Of a stretch of 64,000 bases of DNA, positions 7,778 to 16,124 are shown one piece after another (positions within the stretch are counted from its first letter, which is position 1; each line of letters begins with the position of its first letter). The notes under the pieces are model-generated. The model was not told the origin of the DNA and did not search any database. It saw only the letters and a program-made list of their open reading frames with translations. Source of the DNA: Thermohalobaculum sp039027855 (GTDB lineage: Bacteria; Pseudomonadota; Alphaproteobacteria; Rhodobacterales; Rhodobacteraceae); NCBI GenBank assembly GCA_039027855.1, contig JBCCJI010000002.1, forward strand, positions 62,001 through 126,000, read 5' to 3'. The translations under genes and the position numbers were made by a program.

Positions 7778-10206
7778 ACGATATGACACCCGATCAGCGC
7801 AAGGCCGGCCTGAAGGGGCTCGGCTCATCGCGCAAGCGCGTCGAGGACGTCCGCTTCACCCAGGGTCGCGGCAACTACGTCGACGACATCCAGATGGATG
7901 GCCAGTTATTCGGCCAGTTCGTGCGCTCGCCCTACGCCCATGCCCGTGTCGTGTCGGTCGACAAAACCGCGGCGCTGGCGCTGCCAGGCGTCGTTGCGGT
8001 GCTGACGGCCGAGGATCTGGCGCCGCTGGGTCTGCATTGGATGCCGACGCTGGCGGGCGACAAGCAGATGGTGCTGGCCGACGGCAAGGTGCTGTTCCAG
8101 GGCCAGGAGGTCGCCTTCGTCGTGGCTGAAGACCGCTATATCGCCGCCGATGCGGTGGAGCTGGTCGAGGTCGATTACGTCGAGCTCGACGTCCTGATTG
8201 ATCCCTTCCAGGCTGAGACCGAGGGCGCGCCGGTCCTGCGCGAAGACATCGCCGACCAGAAGGAGGGCGCGCACGGCCCCCGCCGCCACCCCAACCACAT
8301 CTTCACCTGGGAACAGGGCGACCAGGCCGCCACCGAAGCGGTGCTAGGCGAGGCAGACGTGGTGGCCGAGGAGATGGTCTACTACCACCGCACCCATCCC
8401 TGCCCGCTCGAGACCTGCGGCTGCGTCGCCTCGATGGACAAGGTGACCGGCAAGCTCACGCTCTACGGCACGTTCCAGGCGCCCCATGCGGTGCGCACCG
8501 TGGCCTCGCTGATCTCGGGCATCGCCGAGCACAATATCCGGGTGATCAGCCCCGATATCGGGGGCGGCTTCGGCAACAAGGTGGGCGTCTATCCCGGCTA
8601 TGTCTGCTCCATCGTCGCCTCGATCGTGACGGGCAAGCCGGTGAAGTGGATCGAAAGCCGGCAGGAGAACCTGCTGTCCACCGCCTTCGCCCGCGACTAC
8701 TGGATGAAAGGCAAGATCGCGGCGACCTCGGAGGGCAAGATCACCGGCCTCTGGTGCCACGTGACGGCCGATCACGGCGCCTTCGACGCCTGCGCCGATC
8801 CGACCAAGTTCCCGGCCGGGTTCATGAATATCTGCACCGGTTCCTACGACATCCCGGTCGCTTATCTCGCAGTCGACGGGATCTACACCAACAAGGCACC
8901 GGGCGGCGTCGCCTATCGATGCTCGTTCCGCGTGACCGAGGCCGCGTACTTCATCGAACGCATGGTCGAGGTGCTGGCGATCAAGCTGAACATGGACGCG
9001 GCCGAACTTCGCCGGATCAACTTCATCCGGGCCGACCAATTCCCCTACCAGTCGGCGCTTGGCTGGGAATATGACAGCGGCGATTACCACACCGCCTGGG
9101 ACAAGGCGCTGGAGGCGGTCGACTACAAGGGCCTGCGCGCCGAGCAGGCGGCCCAGCTGGAAGCCTTCAACCGCGGCGAGACGCGCAAGCTGATGGGTAT
9201 CGGCCTAACGTTCTTTACCGAGATCGTCGGCGCCGGGCCGGTTAAGAACTGCGATATCCTCGGTCTCGGTATGTTCGACAGCTGCGAGATCCGCATTCAC
9301 CCGACCGGCAGTGCCATCGCGCGCCTCGGCACCATCAGCCAGGGCCAGGGTCATGCCACGACCTTCGCCCAGATCCTGGCGAGCGAGATCGGCATCTCGG
9401 CCGACGACATCACCATCGAGGAGGGCGATACCGATACCGCACCTTACGGCCTCGGCACCTATGGCTCGCGCTCGACCCCGGTGGCCGGCGCGGCGACGGC
9501 GATGGCCGGGCGCAAGATCCGCGCGAAGGCCCAGATGATCGCGGCCTATCTGCTGGAAGTGCATGACGACGATGTGGAGTTCGACGTCGACCGCTTCGTG
9601 GTGAAGGGCGATCCGGCGCGCTTCAAGACGATGAAGGAGATCGCCTTCGCATCCTACAACCAGGCGATCCCGGGCGTGGAGCCGGGGCTGGAGGCGGTCA
9701 GCTACTACGACCCGCCCAACATGACATACCCCTTCGGCGCCTATATCTGCGTTGTCGATGTGGACGTGGACACGGGCGTCACCGACATCCGGCAGTTCTA
9801 CGCGCTGGATGACTGCGGCACCCGCATCAACCCGATGATCATCGAGGGGCAGGTGCATGGTGGCCTGACCGAGGCGCTGGCCATCGCGATGGGCCAGGAG
9901 ATCGCCTATGACGAGATGGGCAACCACAAGACCTCGACGATGATGGACTTCTTCATCCCGACCGCCTGGGAGACGCCGCACTATACCACCGACCACACCG
10001 AGACGCCCTCGCCGCATCACCCGATCGGCGCCAAGGGCGTGGGCGAGAGCCCGAATGTCGGCGGCGTGCCCTGCTTTTCGAACGCGGTGCACGATGCCTT
10101 CCGCCCCTTCGGCCTGACGCAGAGCCACATGCCCCACGACCACTGGCGCGTGTGGCAGACCGCCAACCGCCTGGGTCTCCACGCCCAGGAGGCGGCGGCC
10201 GAGTGA
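7774..10206 (+). CDS. coxL: Form I aerobic carbon monoxide dehydrogenase, Mo-Cu large subunit
   Basis: The catalytic subunit, which oxidises CO to CO2. It is 810 residues from ATG 7774, which overlaps the coxS stop; a longer in-frame extension upstream lies inside coxM/coxS and is not real. The diagnostic active-site motif AYRCSFR (380-386) matches the form I consensus AYxCSFR, with C383 the copper-bridging cysteine. The glutamate expected near the Mo site is E758 in GVGES. The molybdopterin cytosine dinucleotide domains precede and follow. This separates a true CO dehydrogenase from form II CoxL-like enzymes, which lack this motif. Confidence 0.96.
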   Translation: MNDMTPDQRKAGLKGLGSSRKRVEDVRFTQGRGNYVDDIQMDGQLFGQFVRSPYAHARVVSVDKTAALALPGVVAVLTAEDLAPLGLHWMPTLAGDKQMVLADGKVLFQGQEVAFVVAEDRYIAADAVELVEVDYVELDVLIDPFQAETEGAPVLREDIADQKEGAHGPRRHPNHIFTWEQGDQAATEAVLGEADVVAEEMVYYHRTHPCPLETCGCVASMDKVTGKLTLYGTFQAPHAVRTVASLISGIAEHNIRVISPDIGGGFGNKVGVYPGYVCSIVASIVTGKPVKWIESRQENLLSTAFARDYWMKGKIAATSEGKITGLWCHVTADHGAFDACADPTKFPAGFMNICTGSYDIPVAYLAVDGIYTNKAPGGVAYRCSFRVTEAAYFIERMVEVLAIKLNMDAAELRRINFIRADQFPYQSALGWEYDSGDYHTAWDKALEAVDYKGLRAEQAAQLEAFNRGETRKLMGIGLTFFTEIVGAGPVKNCDILGLGMFDSCEIRIHPTGSAIARLGTISQGQGHATTFAQILASEIGISADDITIEEGDTDTAPYGLGTYGSRSTPVAGAATAMAGRKIRAKAQMIAAYLLEVHDDDVEFDVDRFVVKGDPARFKTMKEIAFASYNQAIPGVEPGLEAVSYYDPPNMTYPFGAYICVVDVDVDTGVTDIRQFYALDDCGTRINPMIIEGQVHGGLTEALAIAMGQEIAYDEMGNHKTSTMMDFFIPTAWETPHYTTDHTETPSPHHPIGAKGVGESPNVGGVPCFSNAVHDAFRPFGLTQSHMPHDHWRVWQTANRLGLHAQEAAAE

Positions 10207-10207
10207 C

Positions 10208-10365
10208 GGTGGGTTGAAAACCCACCCTACGCCGATCGCGCCGGGCGATGGGCCCCCAAAGCGCGGCGCGTCCACGGAGTGGTCTTCACCCCACCATCTG
10301 GTCGTTGCGTAGGGTGGGGTTCACCCCACCTCTGGGTTGTCGTGTAGGGTGAAGTTCACCCCACC
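10208..10365 (+). repeat. Cluster of GGTGGGG-type palindromic repeats between coxL and coxD
   Basis: Four related units lie in 180 bases. A hairpin GGTGGGTT-GAA-AACCCACC (10208-10226) begins just after the coxL stop. A half unit ending TTCACCCCACC is at 10285-10295, a perfect palindrome GGTGGGGTTCACCCCACC is at 10313-10330, and a degenerate unit GTAGGGTGAAGTTCACCCC is at about 10344-10362. Units share the flank CGTAGGGTG and repeat about every 35 bases. The same element recurs at 35203-35286. Sitting inside an operon, it may stabilise or attenuate the message between coxMSL and the maturation genes. Confidence 0.8.
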
Positions 10366-10386
10366 AACCGGTCGCGAAGGGGCTCC

Positions 10387-11244
10387 ATGACCTTTGAGGA
10401 TCTCAAATCCCGTCTTGCCGAGGCCGCCTATGTGGCTTCGGACGACCTGGCCATGGCGCTCCACCTGGCGCTCACCCTCGGCCGCCCGCTGCTGCTGGAA
10501 GGGCCCGCCGGCGTCGGCAAGACCGAGGTTGCCAAGGCCCTTTCCGCCACACTCGGCACCCGGCTGATCCGGCTGCAATGCTACGAGGGTCTGGATGCCG
10601 GCCAGGCGATCTATGAGTGGAACTACCAGCGCCAGCTCCTCGCGCTGCGCGCAAGCGGCGCCGAGAGCGAGGGCGCCGTCTTTACCGAGGACTACCTGCT
10701 GAAGCGCCCGCTGCTCGAGGCGATCACGCAGGAAAGATCGCCCGTGCTGCTGATCGACGAGGTCGACCGCGCCGACGAGGCCTTCGAGGCCTTCCTGCTG
10801 GAGATCCTGGCCGAGAACCAGGTTTCCATCCCCGAGCTCGGCACGATCCGCGCCACGGCAACGCCGCATGTGATCCTCACCGCCAACGGCACGCGTGAGC
10901 TCTCGGATGCGCTCCGGCGTCGCTGTCTCTACACCCATATCGACTATCCCGACCGTGAGGCGGAGCTGGCGATCCTAGCCACCCGCGCGCCCGATCTCGC
11001 CCCGCGGCTCGCCCGCCAGATCGTCGGTGTCGTCCAGGCACTGAGGCGCGAGGAGCTGGAAAAGACACCGGGCATCGCCGAGATGCTGGACTGGGCGGCA
11101 GCGCTCGGCGGGCTCGGCCTCAACGACCTGTCCGACGACGCTGGGCGGGTGCAGGCGACGCTGGTCTGCCTGCTCAAGACAGCGGCCGACCGTGACGCGA
11201 TCCCCCGCGAGGTGCTGGACCGCCTCGTCGGCCGCGCCGCGTAA
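10387..11244 (+). CDS. coxD: MoxR-type AAA+ ATPase for CO dehydrogenase maturation
   Basis: A 285-residue AAA+ protein with Walker A GPAGVGKT (39-46), Walker B LLIDEVDRA (121-129) and a sensor segment LTANGTRELSDALRRRC. In Oligotropha-type systems CoxD is the membrane chaperone ATPase needed to build the Cu-S-Mo centre. Its position after coxL and before the VWA gene coxE matches known clusters, where a MoxR ATPase pairs with a VWA protein. ATG 10387 follows the repeat cluster, leaving 180 bases after coxL. Confidence 0.9.
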   Translation: MTFEDLKSRLAEAAYVASDDLAMALHLALTLGRPLLLEGPAGVGKTEVAKALSATLGTRLIRLQCYEGLDAGQAIYEWNYQRQLLALRASGAESEGAVFTEDYLLKRPLLEAITQERSPVLLIDEVDRADEAFEAFLLEILAENQVSIPELGTIRATATPHVILTANGTRELSDALRRRCLYTHIDYPDREAELAILATRAPDLAPRLARQIVGVVQALRREELEKTPGIAEMLDWAAALGGLGLNDLSDDAGRVQATLVCLLKTAADRDAIPREVLDRLVGRAA

Positions 11245-11256
11245 GGCCCGTACACG

Positions 11257-12447
11257 ATGCGCGCCACCCGCTTTCCCGCCCGCGCCAGCGGCCCGGCCGA
11301 GCGCGTCGCAGGCTTCGTCGCGCATCTGCGCCTCAACGGCTGGCGCCTGGGCCCCGGCGACACGGCGGCGGCGATCCAGGCGATGACCGCCATCGACGCG
11401 ACCGACCGCGATCAGGCGCGTGCGGCGCTCAAGGTTTTGCTGGTGCCCGACCGTGACCGCTGGGACGGGTTCGACGCGCTCTACGACGCCTATTGGTTGA
11501 ACGCCGGGCGGACGCGTGAGCGCACGGCGCCGGCGGCCCATGTCCGGGCACAGGCCACGCGCCCGACCCTCTGGCGTCCGCATTTCGGCACAGAGGCCGA
11601 ACCTGAGGGCGACGATGTCGGCGAGCCTGATGGCACACCCGACATCGGAGATGGCGCGGCAGAGGGCAGCGATGGCCGCATGATCGCAACGCGGACCGAG
11701 AACCTGAGCAAGCGCGATCTGCGCGAGCTGATGGACGAGGACGAGATCCGCGCTGCCGAGGCCGCGGCGCGACGCCTCGCCCGGGCGATCCGCGAGCGGC
11801 GCATCCGACGGCGCCGCGCCGCGAGACGGGGCGATGGCCTCGACATGCGCCGCATCCTGCGCGCGAGCCTCGCCACCGGCGGCGAGCCGATGCGTCTCTA
11901 TCGCCGCCAGCGCCCCGACCGTCCGCGCAAGCTGACGGTGCTCTGCGATGTCTCGGGCTCGATGGCGCTCCATGCCCGTGTCTTCCTGGCATTCACGAAG
12001 GGGCTGGTGGGCGCTGCGGACGCGACCGAGGCCTTCCTCTTCCATACCCGGCTCATGCGGGTGACGCCGGCGCTTCGCGACCACGACACCTTGCGCGCCG
12101 CCGGTCGGCTTTCGTTGATGGCCGAGGGGTTCGGCGGTGGCACGGATATTGCCGCGAACATCGCGCGGTTGACCGATGGCCATGCCGGGCGCGCTCTGGG
12201 CGACCGCAGCCTCGTACTCATCCTGTCCGACGGCTACTGTTCGGCGCCACCCGCAGCGCTCGGTGCAGCGCTGGAGCGGCTGTCGCGCCGGGCTGGCCGG
12301 GTGGTCTGGCTGACGCCGGCACCCCCAGCTGCCGAGGCGCTGACCGCCCGCCATATGGCCGCCATTGCACCCCGGGTCGACCGGGTCATGCGCGCGGCCA
12401 CCATCGCCGATCTTGCCGCCCTCGAGGCGGAGTTCGCGCGCCTATGA
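11257..12447 (+). CDS. coxE: VWA-domain CO dehydrogenase maturation protein
   Basis: A 396-residue protein. The C-terminal half holds a von Willebrand factor A domain with MIDAS motif DVSGS (231-235) and a second segment GGGTDIAANI. The N-terminal half is helical and charged, with the family segment FDALYDAYWL. CoxE works with the AAA+ ATPase CoxD in inserting copper into the CoxL active site. It starts 12 bases after the coxD stop, so the two are co-transcribed. Confidence 0.9.
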   Translation: MRATRFPARASGPAERVAGFVAHLRLNGWRLGPGDTAAAIQAMTAIDATDRDQARAALKVLLVPDRDRWDGFDALYDAYWLNAGRTRERTAPAAHVRAQATRPTLWRPHFGTEAEPEGDDVGEPDGTPDIGDGAAEGSDGRMIATRTENLSKRDLRELMDEDEIRAAEAAARRLARAIRERRIRRRRAARRGDGLDMRRILRASLATGGEPMRLYRRQRPDRPRKLTVLCDVSGSMALHARVFLAFTKGLVGAADATEAFLFHTRLMRVTPALRDHDTLRAAGRLSLMAEGFGGGTDIAANIARLTDGHAGRALGDRSLVLILSDGYCSAPPAALGAALERLSRRAGRVVWLTPAPPAAEALTARHMAAIAPRVDRVMRAATIADLAALEAEFARL

Positions 12448-12481
12448 TTTGTCGCCGCCAGCCAGCCGGATGAGGCCCGCC

Positions 12482-13306
12482 GTGAACACGACCGCCGCCA
12501 CCACCACCGGCGCGATACCCGCGACCGAAGACATCTTCGATACCATCCAGCGGCTGCGCGGGTACGGCCGGCCCTTCGCCATAGCCACCGTGCTGCGCAC
12601 CGCCGATGCCACCTCGGCCAAGGCCGGCGCCAAGGCGGTGATCACCGAGGCGGGCGAGATCATCGGCCATATCGGCGGCGGTTGCGTCAAAGGCGCGCTC
12701 CGCAAGGCAGCGTCGGCTGCCATCGCGGAGGGCGCACCAAGCCTCATTCGGATCCATCCGCGCGGCACCGACGAGCCGGTCGTCACCGACGTCGCGATCT
12801 TCGAGAGCGGCTGCCCCTCGCGCGGGACCGTGGACCTGCTGATCGAACCCTGGCGCCGCCCCCCGCTTGTGGCGGTCATCGGCACCACACCGATCGCCGC
12901 CGCCATCGTCGACCATGCACGCCTCGCAGGCCTGCGTGCGGCCGAGACGACGGCCGAAGCCCTGGCCGAGCTTGCCCCCGAAGGCAGTGACACGGTGATC
13001 ATCGCGACCCAGGGGGCCGGTGATCTTCCGGCACTGCGCGCGGCGCTTGGTTCTGGGGCCGGGCACATTCCGATGATCGCCTCGGCCCGCAAGGCCGCGA
13101 GCCTGGCTCAGCGCCTGGCGGGTGAGGGCATCGCGCAGGCCTCGCTGGCGCGGATCAAGGCGCCAGCAGGCCTCGACATCGGCGCGGTCGAGCCGCACGA
13201 GATTGCCCTTTCCGTGCTGGCCGAGATCGTCGTGCACCGCCGACGGGGCACGGACGAGAACGAGGTGTCGGCCCACGCTGCCGCCCCTGCCCGCGCCACC
13301 GGCTGA
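12482..13306 (+). CDS. coxF: XdhC/CoxF-family molybdenum enzyme maturation protein
   Basis: About 274 residues. The N-terminal XdhC/CoxI domain shows FAIATVLRTADATSAKAGAKAVIT and IGHIGGGCVKGA, and the C-terminal half is a Rossmann-like domain (PLVAVIGTTPIAAAIVDHA). XdhC-family proteins bind and sulfurate molybdenum cofactor and deliver it to xanthine-oxidase family enzymes. The start is uncertain: GTG 12482 has GAGG six bases upstream, while ATG 12470 has no clear ribosome-binding site. It is the last gene of the cox run; calling it coxF rather than coxI or xdhC rests on position. Confidence 0.8.
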   Translation: MNTTAATTTGAIPATEDIFDTIQRLRGYGRPFAIATVLRTADATSAKAGAKAVITEAGEIIGHIGGGCVKGALRKAASAAIAEGAPSLIRIHPRGTDEPVVTDVAIFESGCPSRGTVDLLIEPWRRPPLVAVIGTTPIAAAIVDHARLAGLRAAETTAEALAELAPEGSDTVIIATQGAGDLPALRAALGSGAGHIPMIASARKAASLAQRLAGEGIAQASLARIKAPAGLDIGAVEPHEIALSVLAEIVVHRRRGTDENEVSAHAAAPARATG

Positions 13307-13536
13307 TCGCACCCGTCGCGGCACCGCCTCATTGGCCACGCCAGAGCGCCGCTGGAGCGGGTCAAGCGTCGGATCAATGCACGCACACCCCGTCCCGATC
13401 CTGGCGCGGCGATACTGCGGCATAAAACCTGGGCGAGAGGCGCCCCTGCGCCCCTGCCATCCCTGATCATCGGCCAGCCTGCGCGCCACGGCGGGCTTGG
13501 GCATGACCTCCACCCAACCGCGATCCCGCATACCGT

Positions 13537-13557
13537 ATCGCGGCGACCAGCCGCGAT
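13537..13557 (+). repeat. REP-like palindrome copy 2
   Basis: Perfect 8-bp arms ATCGCGGC and GCCGCGAT around GACCA, in the 309-base spacer between coxF and the channel gene. The flank TTCCG after the second arm matches copy 1 at 3812. Nothing else in 13307-13615 is recognisable. Confidence 0.8.
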
Positions 13558-13615
13558 TCCGTCTGGTCCGGTTCGGTGCTACGGGATCGAGGGTGACGAC
13601 GGACCCTGAGCGGGC

Positions 13616-14062
13616 ATGGAGCGGCTCTGGATGACCCTGGCGCGGCAGGTGGTTCTCGGCAGCCTCGTGCTGCTCGTTTGTGCGGCGGTGCATATCGCCG
13701 TACTCGTCGTCACGGTGCACACGCTCGAATGGGTGGTCGACTTGCTCAGCGCGGCCGGCAGCATGCTGCGCCTCGCCAGCCTGATCACGCTCGGCTTTCT
13801 CGGCGTGCTGTTGGGCCATTCGCTGCAGATCTGGATCTGGGCCTTTGCCTTCCGCGCGCGCGGCGCGATCGCAGACCTCGAGGACGCGATCTACTTCGCG
13901 CTCGTCACCACCTCGACGCTTGGCTATGGCGACATCACGCTGGCCAAGGGGCACCGCCTTTTTGGGGCCATCGCGTCGGTGTCTGGGCTGCTGACCTTCG
14001 GGCTTAGCACGGCCTTCCTGATCGAGATCCTGACCTCCGTCGGCAAGCCGCCACCCGGCTGA
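13616..14062 (+). CDS. Small potassium-channel-like membrane protein
   Basis: A 148-residue protein with hydrophobic helices at about 10-32 and 52-76 and a further one at about 118-140. Between the last two lies a pore loop with TTSTLGYGD (98-106), which contains the K+ selectivity filter GYGD. This is the ion_trans_2/two-pore type of fold, without any recognisable RCK or cyclic-nucleotide domain. It could be a K+ channel or a filter-bearing homologue; selectivity is inferred from the filter alone. It is convergent with hemN, whose stop lies about ten bases away. Confidence 0.82.
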   Translation: MERLWMTLARQVVLGSLVLLVCAAVHIAVLVVTVHTLEWVVDLLSAAGSMLRLASLITLGFLGVLLGHSLQIWIWAFAFRARGAIADLEDAIYFALVTTSTLGYGDITLAKGHRLFGAIASVSGLLTFGLSTAFLIEILTSVGKPPPG

Positions 14063-14072
14063 TGCGGAACCC

Positions 14073-15422
14073 TCAGACAGCGACGACGTGCCGGGCGGCC
14101 TGGCGTGGCAGGTAGGCGTCAAGGGCACTGGCAACCACGCGGACCAGCGGGCGCCCTGCCTCGGTCAGCGCAACCGAAGCGCCGTCCCGGGTCAGCAGGC
14201 CATCATTGGCGAAACTGTCGAGATCGTCCCGCGCGCTGTTCCACCATCCTGCCTCGATCCCTGCAGCCCGACCCTCTCGGTCCAGATCGACATGGCCCTG
14301 GCACATCAGCGCCTCGATCACCCGGCCGCGTAGGGTGTCCTCGCCCGAGAAGGCGACGCCGCGGCCCACCGGGAGTTGCCCGGCCTCGACCGCGCGGGCC
14401 CAGGCGCCGGTCTCCCCGATATTCTGCACATAGCCATGGGGCGTGCGCCCGATCGAGGTGGTGCCGACGCCGATCAGTGCCTCGGCCCGGTCGGTCGTAT
14501 AGCCTTGGAAGTTACGGCGGAGCGTCCCCTCGGCGGCCGCGATGGCGAGGGGGTCGTCCGGCAGGGCGAAATGGTCGAGGCCGATGGCGACATAGCCCTC
14601 GGCGATCAGCGCCTCGGCCGCAGCGCGCGCCTGGGCCATGCGTTCCTCGGTGCCGGGCAAGGCGGTCTCGTCGATCAGGCGCTGTTTCTTGGCCATCCAG
14701 GGCACATGGGCATAGCCGAACAGCGCCAGCCGGTCGGGCCGCATCCCGGCCGATACGCGCACCGTCTCGACCACCATCTCGACTGTCTGGTGCGGCAGGC
14801 CATAGATCAGGTCGAAATTGATCGCCCGCACACCGGCAGCGCGGAGGCCATCGACGCTGGCGCGCACCATCTCGGGCGGCTGGATGCGGTTGATCGCCTG
14901 CTGCACGCGGGGATCGAACTCCTGCACGCCAAAGCTCGCGCGCGTAAAGCCGAGCCGACCGATCTGGGCGATCATCTCGGGCTTCAACGTGCGCGGGTCG
15001 CTCTCGATGGCGATCTCGGCATTCTCGGCGCGGTCGAAATGGGCCCAGATGACCTCCATCGCGCATTCGAGGTCATCGGGCACCAGCGCCGTCGGTGTGC
15101 CCCCTCCCCAATGCAGATGGCTGATCGTCATCCGCCCCGGCAGATGACCCGCGACGAGGCTGGCCTCGCGCATCAGCGTGCCGGCGTATTGCGCGATGGG
15201 TGCGTCGCGCTTGGCGAGCTTCATGTTGCAGCCGCAATACCAGCAGAGCTCGCGGCAGAAGGGCACATGCAGGTAGAACGAGATCGCCTTGCGCGGGTCG
15301 AGCCGTGCGAGCCAGCCGGCATAATCGGGGGCGCCGACTGCCTCGGTGAAATGCGGCGCGGTCGGGTAACTTGTGTACCGTGGGACGGTGCGGGTGGCGT
15401 AGTCTCTAAGGCTCGTCGGCAT
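14073..15422 (-). CDS. hemN: Oxygen-independent coproporphyrinogen III oxidase
   Basis: A 449-residue radical SAM enzyme that oxidatively decarboxylates coproporphyrinogen III to protoporphyrinogen IX without O2. The cluster motif is C56-x3-C60-x2-C63-x-C65 within YLHVPFCRELCWYCGCN; the fourth cysteine is characteristic of HemN proper rather than HemW. GGGTPTAL and the FGVQEFDPRVQQAINRIQ segment also match. ATG 15422 has GAGAGAGG upstream. It is third in the operon bchE-bchJ-hemN, 14 bases after bchJ, so porphyrin supply and bacteriochlorophyll ring formation are co-expressed. Confidence 0.95.
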   Translation of the reverse strand: MPTSLRDYATRTVPRYTSYPTAPHFTEAVGAPDYAGWLARLDPRKAISFYLHVPFCRELCWYCGCNMKLAKRDAPIAQYAGTLMREASLVAGHLPGRMTISHLHWGGGTPTALVPDDLECAMEVIWAHFDRAENAEIAIESDPRTLKPEMIAQIGRLGFTRASFGVQEFDPRVQQAINRIQPPEMVRASVDGLRAAGVRAINFDLIYGLPHQTVEMVVETVRVSAGMRPDRLALFGYAHVPWMAKKQRLIDETALPGTEERMAQARAAAEALIAEGYVAIGLDHFALPDDPLAIAAAEGTLRRNFQGYTTDRAEALIGVGTTSIGRTPHGYVQNIGETGAWARAVEAGQLPVGRGVAFSGEDTLRGRVIEALMCQGHVDLDREGRAAGIEAGWWNSARDDLDSFANDGLLTRDGASVALTEAGRPLVRVVASALDAYLPRQAARHVVAV

Positions 15423-15436
15423 GGCGCGGCCCTCTC

Positions 15437-16120
15437 TCAGGCGAGCGTGATTTCAAAGCGGCAGGCCGGATCGCCGGCATTGCAACAGGCGGTGAGATCG
15501 ACGCGGGCGCGGGGCGAGACGAGGCGCGTGAACAGCCGGCCGATCACCGCCCGGTGCCAAACGCTGTCGGGCATCGCGAGGGGGTTGTCCCTGATGGAAA
15601 TCAAGCGCTTGGTCGAGGTGTTGAGACCTTTGCCCGGCAGTTTGCCAGTCTCGCAGGTACCCGAGCCCGCAAAGGTCCAGGCATGGCGCCGGATCGCTGA
15701 AATCAGCAGATCGGCTGCTGCGCCCGCCGGCATGAGGCGGAGCGCGATCCGCGCCAGAGCAGGGATCCGGTTGGCCGCGATGTAGTCACCGGTCAGACGC
15801 CCCGCCTCGGCCGCGACGGCCCTGGCACACTCGGTCGGCCAGTCGCGCCAGAGCGTGGCGAACAACGCGATGGGCACGCGCTGATCGATCATCGCGGCGG
15901 GCGGGTGGTCAAGCAGATCGAGGTGACCCGCGCGGGCGAACAGCCGTCTTGCAGCCGTCTCGCCCTCCAGCGCGCGCATCGCGGCACCCAGTTGGATCAC
16001 CGCGTTCGGCCCGATGCGACCTGTCGGAGGCCCTAGGCCGATCCCCGCGACCCGCCCGGTGCCAGCGCATCGGATATCCGCCGGCACCGGGCGCTCGGCG
16101 CCGGGGGGTGCGCCGTCCAT
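15437..16120 (-). CDS. bchJ: Bacteriochlorophyll biosynthesis protein BchJ (V4R domain)
   Basis: A 227-residue V4R-type protein (4-vinyl reductase domain). The conserved pattern is visible in RIGPNAVIQLGAAMRALEG near the N terminus and the Cys-rich C terminus LTACCNAGDPACRFEI. BchJ was first described as the divinyl reductase of bacteriochlorophyll synthesis. Later work assigns that reaction to BciA/BciB and makes BchJ a likely accessory or substrate-handling protein. It starts four bases after the bchE stop and precedes hemN. Confidence 0.88.
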   Translation of the reverse strand: MDGAPPGAERPVPADIRCAGTGRVAGIGLGPPTGRIGPNAVIQLGAAMRALEGETAARRLFARAGHLDLLDHPPAAMIDQRVPIALFATLWRDWPTECARAVAAEAGRLTGDYIAANRIPALARIALRLMPAGAAADLLISAIRRHAWTFAGSGTCETGKLPGKGLNTSTKRLISIRDNPLAMPDSVWHRAVIGRLFTRLVSPRARVDLTACCNAGDPACRFEITLA

Positions 16121-16124
16121 CGCC

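Noticed and set aside
12386..14134. 582-codon minus-strand frame over coxF and the channel gene
   Set aside because: It crosses two well-supported plus-strand genes and the REP spacer and shows no family pattern.
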